A stretch of 5,125 nt of DNA, taken from Nitrospirae bacterium GWC2_57_9 (GTDB taxonomy: Bacteria; Nitrospirota; UBA9217). A program made the translations under genes and the position numbers. Shown here piece by piece: positions 1-4,841 of the stretch. Below the pieces are notes generated by a model. It had not been told where the DNA came from and did not search any database. It worked only from the letters and a program-made list of their open reading frames with translations. The stretch lies in the NCBI GenBank assembly GCA_001805085.1, contig MHEA01000144.1, positions 19,616 to 24,740 of the forward strand, written 5' to 3'. Position 1 is the first letter of the stretch, and each line of letters opens with the position of its first letter.

Positions 1-4
1 TAGC

Positions 5-35
5 AAAAAAAATCCGCCAGCAGGCGGCCGGCGGA
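5..35 (-). terminator. Rho-independent terminator of the two-gene unknown operon
   Basis: Read on the minus strand, a 9-bp stem (one G-T wobble) is formed by positions 35-27 and 21-13, with a 5-nt loop at 22-26. It is followed at once by eight T residues (the A run at 5-12 on the plus strand). It lies about 30 bases past the stop codon of the 82-aa gene, so it should end that operon. The T tract is only on the minus-strand exit side, which fixes the direction. Confidence 0.85.
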
Positions 36-63
36 AAAAAGGAAGGCGACATCCCGGGAAAGA

Positions 64-312
64 TTATTTTTTCGATTCCCGCATCACGATAGGAGCGCAC
101 CGGGCACCTATTTCCTTTGCCTTGTTCTCATCGATGAACAGGCTAACCGTCTTCTGTATCTTCTCGCACGCGTCGGCAGCCGAAATCGTACCGGCAGCCC
201 AGTCATCGATCGACTTGTCGATCTTTTTCAGGAAGATCTCACTGGCTGGGCCTATGATCTCATGAACAATCTTTCGAATCTCGTCGACCCGCTCTTTGGG
301 AGCAGCGCTCAT
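64..312 (-). CDS. Hypothetical small soluble helical protein (82 aa)
   Basis: I do not recognise the family. The protein is 82 aa, highly charged and without a signal peptide or membrane segment, so probably cytoplasmic. The sequence suggests mainly alpha helices: an N-terminal helix around residues 5-20, a Gly-Pro break at 21-22, a second helix around 23-39 and another around 44-66. It has two cysteines (C49, C72), too few to call a metal site, and ends in a basic RESKK-like tail. Its ATG overlaps the stop of the upstream membrane-protein gene by 4 bp (ATGA), and an AGGA sequence sits about 10 bases upstream, so translational coupling is likely. Shared promoter, overlap and shared terminator suggest that it works with the membrane protein, perhaps as a cytoplasmic partner; that role is inference only. 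The overlap architecture and strong terminator argue that the gene is real. Confidence 0.75.
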   Translation of the reverse strand: MSAAPKERVDEIRKIVHEIIGPASEIFLKKIDKSIDDWAAGTISAADACEKIQKTVSLFIDENKAKEIGARCAPIVMRESKK

Positions 313-605
313 AAACCAAGGTCCTCAACGATCTTATATAACAGCTTCACCACGATAAGGACGAAGACCGCGCCGGCGAGAAAGATGACGCCGACGAGAA
401 CATCCTTGATCTCCGGGGGCAGCATGCGGAAAAAGGGCGTCGAGAGGTAGCCCGCGAAAAAGAGCACAATAAGCCCGGCAAGAAAATCCCAGGTCTCTTT
501 CACCTTGCCGCCGGGCACCTTCTTCTTGAGAACAAAGGCCTGATAGAGCGCAAAAAACATGACTACGATCGAAACAAGGCTCAAAACAAGAAAAATACTT
601 TCCAT
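309..605 (-). CDS. Hypothetical three-helix inner-membrane protein (98 aa)
   Basis: I do not recognise the family. The protein is 98 aa with three hydrophobic segments at about residues 4-26, 41-59 and 69-90. The first loop (27-39) is basic and contains KKK and PGGKVK. The second loop holds a PPE motif. A positive-inside reading places loop 1 in the cytoplasm, hence the N-terminus outside and the C-terminus (KIVEDLGL) close to the inner face. The frame extends upstream to 782, but I chose the ATG at 605: a full GGAGGTG Shine-Dalgarno (611-617) stands before it, a good promoter lies at 661-688, and the extension would run through that promoter into the Nudix stop region. It is first in an operon with the 82-aa gene (4-bp overlap). 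A small membrane anchor or signalling component is possible but unproven. Confidence 0.8.
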   Translation of the reverse strand: MESIFLVLSLVSIVVMFFALYQAFVLKKKVPGGKVKETWDFLAGLIVLFFAGYLSTPFFRMLPPEIKDVLVGVIFLAGAVFVLIVVKLLYKIVEDLGL

Positions 606-660
606 TGCCGCACCTCCATAAAGAAAAAATAATGTACAACCAAAGAATGACGCTAACCAT

Positions 661-688
661 ATTATGTATAAACTAAAAAATATGTCAA
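661..688 (-). promoter_or_regulatory. Sigma70-type promoter of the unknown two-gene operon
   Basis: On the minus strand, a perfect -35 TTGACA (688-683), a 16-base spacer and a -10 CATAAT (666-661, 5 of 6 matches to TATAAT) are visible in a strongly AT-rich stretch. Initiation near 654 would give a leader of about 50 bases ending in the GGAGGTG ribosome site before the ATG at 605. This supports the shorter start of the membrane protein and an operon separate from the Nudix gene. Confidence 0.7.
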
Positions 689-734
689 GACAAAAAATCG
701 ATTTCAATTCATTTTTATAGCCGGTCAGACTCCT

Positions 735-779
735 ATAAAAAGGATATTCCAATTTCAAATAGAACGAAAAATATCCTTT
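735..779 (-). terminator. Possible Rho-independent terminator of the Nudix gene
   Basis: A perfect 10-bp inverted repeat (739-748 with 770-779) begins at the Nudix stop codon. Read on the minus strand, it is followed by TTTTTAT. The stem is AT-rich and the loop is 21 bases long, although an inner TTTC/GAAA pairing can shorten it. The tail orientation fits termination of the minus-strand Nudix transcript. It is weaker than the other terminators here, and read-through into the downstream operon is possible. Confidence 0.5.
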
Positions 780-1207
780 CATTTGTGCTTCTTCAAGAAG
801 CTTGCAAGACTTTTTTTAGACGCAATGGTAAGCTCCTGCTCGGGAATATCCTGTAAAGCGAACCAGCCGATCTCTTCGCACTTATGCGGCTCACGGATCC
901 ACGGGGTCCCGCCCAGGTAGCGGCATAGAAAGGTCGGGGACACCCAGTGCTGCTGCTCTTCGGGTATGATGTGGTTGACCACATCAAGAAGCTGCTCTAC
1001 GGCGACAGCGAACCCGTATTCCTCTTCGATCTCCCGCACCAGAGCCTCTTCCAGCCCCTCGCCGAACTCGACGCTGCCGCCGGGGAACTCCCACTTGTGT
1101 CGTTCGTTCCTCGCCCCAGCCCCGCGTTTGGCAAGAAACAGCCGGCCGGCCGAATTCGATATCACGGCACCGACCCCGACGCCTATGTAGTTAACGCCCC
1201 TTTTCAT
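779..1207 (-). CDS. Nudix hydrolase, NUDT15/MutT-like
   Basis: This is a hydrolase of nucleoside diphosphates linked to another moiety; likely roles are nucleotide-pool sanitation or turnover of modified NTPs. Counting from the longer start (144 aa), a complete Nudix box G-x5-E-x7-REUxEExGU lies at residues 46-68. It has G46, E52, R60, E61, E64, E65 and G67, so all metal-binding and catalytic glutamates are present. The box is preceded by a WEFPGG segment. The C-terminal half, with an EPHKCEEIGWF segment, resembles the NUDT15-type single-domain group. Two ATGs compete, at 1213 and 1207. I chose 1207 because AAGGA lies 5 bases ahead of it, whereas it nearly abuts the ATG at 1213; the difference is two residues. 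The length is typical for the family. The gene is divergent from the SRPBCC gene, with no operon partner upstream. The exact substrate cannot be read from sequence. Confidence 0.92.
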   Translation of the reverse strand: MKRGVNYIGVGVGAVISNSAGRLFLAKRGAGARNERHKWEFPGGSVEFGEGLEEALVREIEEEYGFAVAVEQLLDVVNHIIPEEQQHWVSPTFLCRYLGGTPWIREPHKCEEIGWFALQDIPEQELTIASKKSLASFLKKHK

Positions 1208-1306
1208 GCTCATCCTTACGAAGCAAACAGTACCAAAAAAGAATTGAAAAGTGAAAGCTGCACCTCATGCCATGCGACTTTAGTGCCTGCCTGTCCATAA
1301 ACTTTT

Positions 1307-1334
1307 TTGAAAGTTCCGCGGATGATGCTACAAT
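1307..1334 (+). promoter_or_regulatory. Sigma70-type promoter of the SRPBCC gene
   Basis: A -35 TTGAAA (1307-1312, 5 of 6), a 16-base spacer and a -10 TACAAT (1329-1334, 5 of 6) lie 45 bases before the ATG at 1379. A 6-bp inverted repeat AACTTT/AAAGTT (1300-1315) overlaps the -35 box and could be an operator, although it may be chance. The position fits transcription of the SRPBCC gene with a leader of roughly 40 bases. Confidence 0.6.
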
Positions 1335-1363
1335 TTAAACTGATGACAATCAAAACAACGGAA

Positions 1364-1370
1364 AAGGAGG
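1364..1370 (+). promoter_or_regulatory. Strong ribosome binding site deciding the SRPBCC start
   Basis: AAGGAGG, 8 bases ahead of the ATG at 1379. It decides for this start over an in-frame TTG at 1307, which lies in the -35 box and has no ribosome site of its own. Confidence 0.85.
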
Positions 1371-1378
1371 GAATCACC

Positions 1379-2065
1379 ATGACAGCATCTGCAGCAGTTT
1401 CAAGCCCGACCGAAAAAAACATCAATGTCGGACAGACCGAACGCTGGATATCAATGGCGGCCGGTGCGGCCCTTGCCATTTACGGCCTGACCCGCGAATC
1501 GATGGCCAGCAAGGCGTCGTTCTCGATCCTGGGCGGTTATCTTTTCTATCGTGGCCAGACCGGTCATGACCTGCTTTATGACGCGCTGGGAGTGAACACC
1601 ATGAAAGCAGGCGGCAGCGTCAACATCGAGAGGACCATCACCATTAACCGCTCGCCGGAAGAAGTATACCGTTTCTGGCATAATTTCGAGAACCTGCCGC
1701 GCTTCATGGAGCATCTTGAGTCCGTGAAAGTGTATGACGACAGGCGCTCGCACTGGGTCGCGAACGTGCCGGGCGGCATCAATTTCGAATGGGATGCGGA
1801 GATGACCGAGGACGTTCCGAACGAGCGCATCAGTTGGCGTTCTTATCCCAATGCAGACGTCCAGAATGAAGGTACGGTCGAGTTCAGGAGGGTGCCCGGC
1901 GGTGGGACCAGGCTTCTGTTCAAGGCGAGCTACGCGATTCCCGGCATTGAAGCTGGAGCGACATCGAAGATGTTCCGTTTTTTGACGGAAAAACAGCTCG
2001 AAAAGGAACTGACCCAGTTCAAGAATCTGATCGAGAGCCGGGAAATTGCGGCAAGCCGCGTTTAA
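1379..2065 (+). CDS. Membrane-anchored SRPBCC (cyclase/dehydrase-like) protein with YgaP-like (DUF2892) N-terminus
   Basis: A 228-aa, two-part protein. Residues about 14-73 look like the YgaP-type transmembrane domain (DUF2892): a NVGxxERW-type start (16-23), a hydrophobic helix with AAGAALAIYGLTR (27-39), and a second hydrophobic segment around 47-57 (SFSILGGYLFY), followed by a GHDLLYDALG stretch. Residues about 82-220 look like an SRPBCC/START fold of the polyketide-cyclase type. It opens with IERTITINRSPEEVYRFW (83-100), has NFENLPRFMEHLESV (102-116) in the usual position, and ends in a long amphipathic C-terminal helix (203-222). SRPBCC domains bind hydrophobic ligands in a deep pocket; no catalytic residues or ligand can be assigned here. 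Anchoring would place the pocket at the cytoplasmic membrane. The gene stands alone between its own promoter and a strong terminator. Function is unknown; a lipid or stress-related role is only a guess. Confidence 0.88.
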   Translation: MTASAAVSSPTEKNINVGQTERWISMAAGAALAIYGLTRESMASKASFSILGGYLFYRGQTGHDLLYDALGVNTMKAGGSVNIERTITINRSPEEVYRFWHNFENLPRFMEHLESVKVYDDRRSHWVANVPGGINFEWDAEMTEDVPNERISWRSYPNADVQNEGTVEFRRVPGGGTRLLFKASYAIPGIEAGATSKMFRFLTEKQLEKELTQFKNLIESREIAASRV

Positions 2066-2090
2066 TGTTTCCGTCTTCAGAAAATTGATT

Positions 2091-2149
2091 CGGGGAACGC
2101 GACCAGGCTGAGCCCCGTTATCCCGGGTAGGGCCTCCGTTTGCGGAAGC
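2091..2149 (+). other. Hairpin-rich stretch before the terminator, possible structured RNA
   Basis: The bases after the SRPBCC stop contain several nested pairings. CGGGG (2091-2095) can pair with CCCCG (2113-2117). Alternatively, GGG-AACG (2093-2099) can pair with CGTT-AT-CCC (2116-2124), enclosing a GGC-TGA-GCC hairpin. A separate hairpin GCCTCCG-TTTG-CGGAAGC lies at 2132-2149 with one mismatch. I compared it from memory with c-di-GMP/GEMM, TPP, cobalamin, fluoride and SRP RNA patterns and found no match. It may be no more than the 3' end of the SRPBCC mRNA. Confidence 0.3.
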
Positions 2150-2151
2150 AG

Positions 2152-2193
2152 AAATGGACAGGTTCGCGAATTAGCGTTCCTGTCCATTTTTTT
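2152..2193 (+). terminator. Strong Rho-independent terminator after the SRPBCC gene
   Basis: An 11-bp perfect stem AAATGGACAGG/CCTGTCCATTT (2152-2162 and 2179-2189) has an inner CGC/GCG pairing in the loop and runs into seven T residues (2187-2193). It lies 86 bases past the SRPBCC stop codon and insulates the rpmH promoter from upstream transcription. Confidence 0.9.
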
Positions 2194-2277
2194 GTTCCTT
2201 AAAAGAGAGAAAGAAATGCGGGCAGTTTTCTCTGGTTTCATCTGCGCTGTAACGTTCGGACAACGCTTGTTTTTTGC

Positions 2278-2305
2278 TTGACATATTTACGATTTGGCTT
2301 ATAAT
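2278..2305 (+). promoter_or_regulatory. Near-consensus sigma70 promoter of the rpmH cluster
   Basis: Perfect TTGACA (2278-2283) and perfect TATAAT (2300-2305) with a 16-base spacer, one short of the optimum. Initiation near 2312 gives a leader of about 30 bases before rpmH. Such a strong promoter fits a ribosomal protein operon. No DnaA boxes are visible around it. Confidence 0.88.
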
Positions 2306-2340
2306 ACCGGCCTACTCAAAAAATACGAAGGAGCAGGACG

Positions 2341-2478
2341 ATGTCGGAAACAACAGCGCAAAAGAGCAACCTCAAGCAGAAGCGGGCGCAGGGATTCAGG
2401 AAGCGTATGAGCACGGCTAAGGGCAGAAATGTGATCAACCGGCGCCGTGCAAAGGGAAGAAAGCGTCTCGCCGTATAA
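2341..2478 (+). CDS. rpmH: 50S ribosomal protein L34
   Basis: L34 is a small basic protein of the large ribosomal subunit that contacts 23S rRNA. The product is 45 aa, the normal size. Residues 9-45 match the family well: SNLKQKRAQGF, then RKRMSTAKGR, and the hallmark RRRAKGRKRL near the C-terminus. AAGGAG (2328-2333) lies 7 bases before the ATG and no other in-frame start exists upstream. The N-terminus is odd: most bacterial L34 proteins begin MKRT(Y/F)QPS, whereas this one begins MSETTAQKS, so it is one residue longer and lacks the usual KR and Pro. It is the first gene of the cluster with rnpA, yidD and yidC, directly behind a near-consensus promoter, which fits high expression. Confidence 0.96.
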   Translation: MSETTAQKSNLKQKRAQGFRKRMSTAKGRNVINRRRAKGRKRLAV

Positions 2479-2496
2479 CGCAGGTTCGGTAACCGC

Positions 2497-2865
2497 ATGC
2501 CCTACGCCTATCGAAAGAGCGAGCGGATACGATCAAATAACGAGTTTGTCTCGGTAATGAGAGGAAAAAGACTGTCGGTTGACGGTCTTTCTCTTTTTTA
2601 TACAAGGAACGATAAAGCTCATTTCAGGGTGGGCATCGCGGTCAGCAAAAAGCTCGTGAACGCGGTCGGCAGGAACAGGTTGAAACGGCAGATACGCGCG
2701 TGCATCATGCAGGGCCTGCGGGAGACCGCCTCCGGCTACGACCTCGTTTTTGTAGTGCGCCGCGAGCTTTTGCATGCCGACCATGCCCGGGTCCTTACGG
2801 CTGTTGAGAAGCTTCTCCACCGCGCCCCACTCCGCAGGTCCGGTTCCGAGGGAACTGCAACGTGA
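2497..2865 (+). CDS. rnpA: Ribonuclease P protein component
   Basis: The protein cofactor of RNase P assists the catalytic RNA in removing the 5' leader of pre-tRNAs. The product is 122 aa, usual for the family, and strongly basic. It shows the N-terminal RIRSNNEF segment (10-17, the R-x-x-x-x-F pattern that lines the leader-binding cleft), FRVGIAVSKKLVNAVGRNR (43-61), and the signature RNRLKRQIR (59-67, RNR motif). A YDLVFVVRRE strand follows at 81-90. The ATG lies 18 bases after rpmH. The ribosome site is poor: AGGT at 2482-2485 is 11 bases away and sits in a small GGTT-CGGT-AACC hairpin. Translation may therefore depend partly on rpmH, which would keep RnpA well below L34 in amount. The stop overlaps the yidD start. 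Confidence 0.96.
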   Translation: MPYAYRKSERIRSNNEFVSVMRGKRLSVDGLSLFYTRNDKAHFRVGIAVSKKLVNAVGRNRLKRQIRACIMQGLRETASGYDLVFVVRRELLHADHARVLTAVEKLLHRAPLRRSGSEGTAT

Positions 2866-3077
2866 TCATAAACAGTTTTTTTGTCACTCTCATTCGCTGG
2901 TACAAGCGCTTCATCTCGCCACTGTTGCCGCAGGCATGCAGGTTCACCCCAACCTGTTCCGAATACGCATTGGAAGCATTTGAAAAAAAGGGACCGTTCA
3001 GGGCGCTCTGGATGACGATTGTGCGCATTTCCAAATGTCATCCGTTCCATCCCGGTGGATACGACCCTGTGCGATGA
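2862..3077 (+). CDS. yidD: Membrane protein insertion efficiency factor YidD
   Basis: A small inner-membrane-associated protein that helps YidC-dependent insertion of membrane proteins. The 71-aa product carries the family hallmarks: IRWYKRFISPLL (11-22, amphipathic/hydrophobic N-terminal region), CRFTPTCSEYALEAF (26-40) and KCHPFHPGGYDPV (58-70). The three conserved cysteines C26, C32 and C59 are all present. The start is a GTG overlapping the rnpA stop by 4 bp (GTGA). It is supported by GAGGGA (2848-2853) 8 bases upstream and by the normal family length, and coupling to rnpA translation is likely. yidC follows after 13 bases, the standard context. Confidence 0.96.
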   Translation: MIINSFFVTLIRWYKRFISPLLPQACRFTPTCSEYALEAFEKKGPFRALWMTIVRISKCHPFHPGGYDPVR

Positions 3078-3090
3078 TCCTGGAGGATCG

Positions 3091-4788
3091 ATGGAAACCC
3101 GAAGATTCATACTGGCCCTTTCGCTTTCGCTCATAGTGTTCCTGGTTTATGCCCGTTTCTTTGCGCCCCCGCCCCCAGAAGGACCCTCTGTTCCCGAACA
3201 GGGCAAGCAGGAAACCGTTCAGCCGAAGCAGGAAACTTCTCGCGCCGCTGCTCCCGTTCCGCGGGACATCCCGAAAAAGATCGTGCCTGCAGCCAAGGGA
3301 AGGGATATCGTTGTAGAGACCGACCTGGTCAGAGCAGTCGTGAACACGGCCGGCGGCGTGATCTCCGGAGTGGAGCTCAAGCACTACCGCGAGGCAGACA
3401 AGACTCCGGTCGGCTTGGGCGTGCTGTGGGGCAGGATCATGGGAAGAGAGGCCCGGAAGGAAGAGGGGCCGAAAAAAGCTCTTGGCAGTGTCCAGCTGGT
3501 TCCCGTATACGACCGGATCGATCGCAGCGACATGACACAGCCCCTGACGATCGCTCCCCTGAACAAGGACCTTTCCCAGCTAGCTCATGTGGAATACCGC
3601 GCGGATCGGAATGCGCTTACGCTGGACAAGGACAAGGCTTCGGATACGCTCGTGCTTACTTATTCCGGCCCGGGCGGCATCATGATCGAAAAGCGGTTCA
3701 CTTTTCACAACGATACCTACAAGATCGATATCGCGGTGAACACCCGCGGCATCGACGGCTATAACCTGTTCCTCGGTACGGATTTCGGCCTCGCAGACAA
3801 GGTTACCAGCGATGCGAGCGGGCGGGTCGGAGTGACGGCCATGGTTGACGGCAAGACCGTGACCGAGAAGCTCGACAAGATTAAAGGGGACGTGCAGTAT
3901 TCCGGCACGATCGCCTGGTTCGGGCAGGAGGACAAATATTTCACAGCGACCCTGATCGCCGGTGAGCGCGGGATCGTGACGGCCAGGCGGACGCCGGCGT
4001 CGCCGGAGACCGGAGACCTGCTGACGTCGGACCTGACGGTCAAGGACAAACCGGAGGCAAGAACGTTCAGTCTCTATGCAGGCCCCAAGAGCTACAGCCT
4101 GCTCCAGGCACAGGGAAAGGGTCTCGAGCGGACAGTCGATTACGGTTGGTTCGGGATTCTCGCCAAGCCGATGTTCTGGCTTTTGCAGCAGTTCTACCGC
4201 TTCACCGGCAACTACGGCATAGCGATCATCCTGCTGACGATCGTGGTCCGCATTCTGCTGTTCTATCCGTCGCTCAAGAGCGCCACGGCAATGGAGGAGA
4301 TGAAGAAGGTCCAGCCCCAGATGACCGCGCTTCGCGAGAAGTACAAGAAGGACCCGCAGCGCATGAACCAGGAAATTATGAAACTGTACAAGGAGCACAA
4401 GGTGAATCCTTTGGGCGGTTGTTTGCCCATGCTGCTCCAGCTTCCCTTCTTCGTCGCGCTCTACAATGTACTGTCCGTCTCGATCGAACTGCGCCAGTCG
4501 CCCTTCATCTCGTTCTGGATCAAGGACCTCTCGTCACATGATCCGTATTACATCCTGCCGGTGCTTATGGGCGTCAGCATGGTCTTCACGATGAAAATGA
4601 CCTCGACGTCCGTGGACCCGCAGCAGCAGAAGATCATGATGTTCATGAACGTGGCATTCATCTTTCTCTTCGCATGGCTGCCCGCGGGCCTGCTCCTCTA
4701 TATCACGCTTTCCAACGTCCTGTCCATCGTGCAGCAGCTGTATGTAAGAAGGCTGCTGGATTCCGGGGCAGTGGCTACGCGCTCCTGA
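3091..4788 (+). CDS. yidC: Membrane protein insertase YidC
   Basis: The Oxa1/YidC/Alb3 insertase inserts and folds inner-membrane proteins, alone or with SecYEG. The product is 565 aa, normal for Gram-negative YidC. TM1 (about 6-24) is followed by a Pro/Gln-rich linker (25-65) and the periplasmic P1 beta-supersandwich domain (about 70-345). After an amphipathic helix (354-369), the conserved core has TM2 (373-393) with the essential arginine R387 of the hydrophilic groove. The charged cytoplasmic C1 hairpin (about 397-437) precedes NPLGGCLPMLLQLPFF (439-454, TM3) and TM4-TM6 (about 485-550). The C-terminal tail is short. I chose the ATG at 3091: GGAGG (3082-3086) precedes it, and METRRFILAL is a typical YidC start. 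A TTG extension to 3019 would overlap yidD. A terminator follows directly. Confidence 0.97.
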   Translation: METRRFILALSLSLIVFLVYARFFAPPPPEGPSVPEQGKQETVQPKQETSRAAAPVPRDIPKKIVPAAKGRDIVVETDLVRAVVNTAGGVISGVELKHYREADKTPVGLGVLWGRIMGREARKEEGPKKALGSVQLVPVYDRIDRSDMTQPLTIAPLNKDLSQLAHVEYRADRNALTLDKDKASDTLVLTYSGPGGIMIEKRFTFHNDTYKIDIAVNTRGIDGYNLFLGTDFGLADKVTSDASGRVGVTAMVDGKTVTEKLDKIKGDVQYSGTIAWFGQEDKYFTATLIAGERGIVTARRTPASPETGDLLTSDLTVKDKPEARTFSLYAGPKSYSLLQAQGKGLERTVDYGWFGILAKPMFWLLQQFYRFTGNYGIAIILLTIVVRILLFYPSLKSATAMEEMKKVQPQMTALREKYKKDPQRMNQEIMKLYKEHKVNPLGGCLPMLLQLPFFVALYNVLSVSIELRQSPFISFWIKDLSSHDPYYILPVLMGVSMVFTMKMTSTSVDPQQQKIMMFMNVAFIFLFAWLPAGLLLYITLSNVLSIVQQLYVRRLLDSGAVATRS

Positions 4789-4808
4789 TCGTGATACCTG
4801 ACTGCATC

Positions 4809-4841
4809 ACCCCTTCCGGAGTCTTCCGGGAGGGGTTTTTT
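4809..4841 (+). terminator. Strong Rho-independent terminator after yidC
   Basis: A 12-bp stem (4809-4820 with 4825-4836, one T-G wobble) has a GTCT loop and runs into six T residues (4836-4841). It starts 21 bases after the yidC stop and should end the rpmH-rnpA-yidD-yidC transcript. Confidence 0.93.

Noticed and set aside
606..782. N-terminal extension of the 98-aa membrane protein to a start at 782 (157 aa)
   Set aside because: The ATG at 605 has a GGAGGTG site and its own promoter at 661-688 inside the supposed extension. The extended part overlaps the Nudix stop and terminator.
947..1300. Plus-strand frame of 117 aa opposite the Nudix gene
   Set aside because: Antisense to a complete Nudix box; no ribosome site and a composition unlike a real protein.
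1214..1300. Minus-strand promoter for the Nudix gene
   Set aside because: Only weak -35-like (TTCACT) and -10-like (TACTGT) sequences with an 18-base spacer are visible; a promoter must exist but I cannot place it with confidence.
1307..1378. Upstream TTG extension of the SRPBCC protein
   Set aside because: The TTG is part of the -35 box and has no ribosome site; AAGGAGG clearly marks the ATG at 1379.
2117..2126. DnaA-box-like TTATCCCGG, hinting at oriC near rpmH
   Set aside because: It has too few matches to TTATNCACA, occurs once only, and sits within the hairpin-rich 3' region; no cluster of boxes or AT-rich unwinding element accompanies it.
3019..3090. TTG start of yidC 24 codons upstream
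   Set aside because: It would overlap yidD extensively; METRRFILAL with GGAGG just upstream is the normal YidC start.
2736..3134. Minus-strand frame of 132 aa across rnpA, yidD and the yidC start
   Set aside because: It lies opposite three well-recognised genes and shows no family features.
3580..4398. Long minus-strand open frame (272 aa) opposite yidC
   Set aside because: It is a GC-driven antisense shadow: the translation is rich in Arg, Leu, His and Glu without any domain, and the plus strand is unmistakably YidC.
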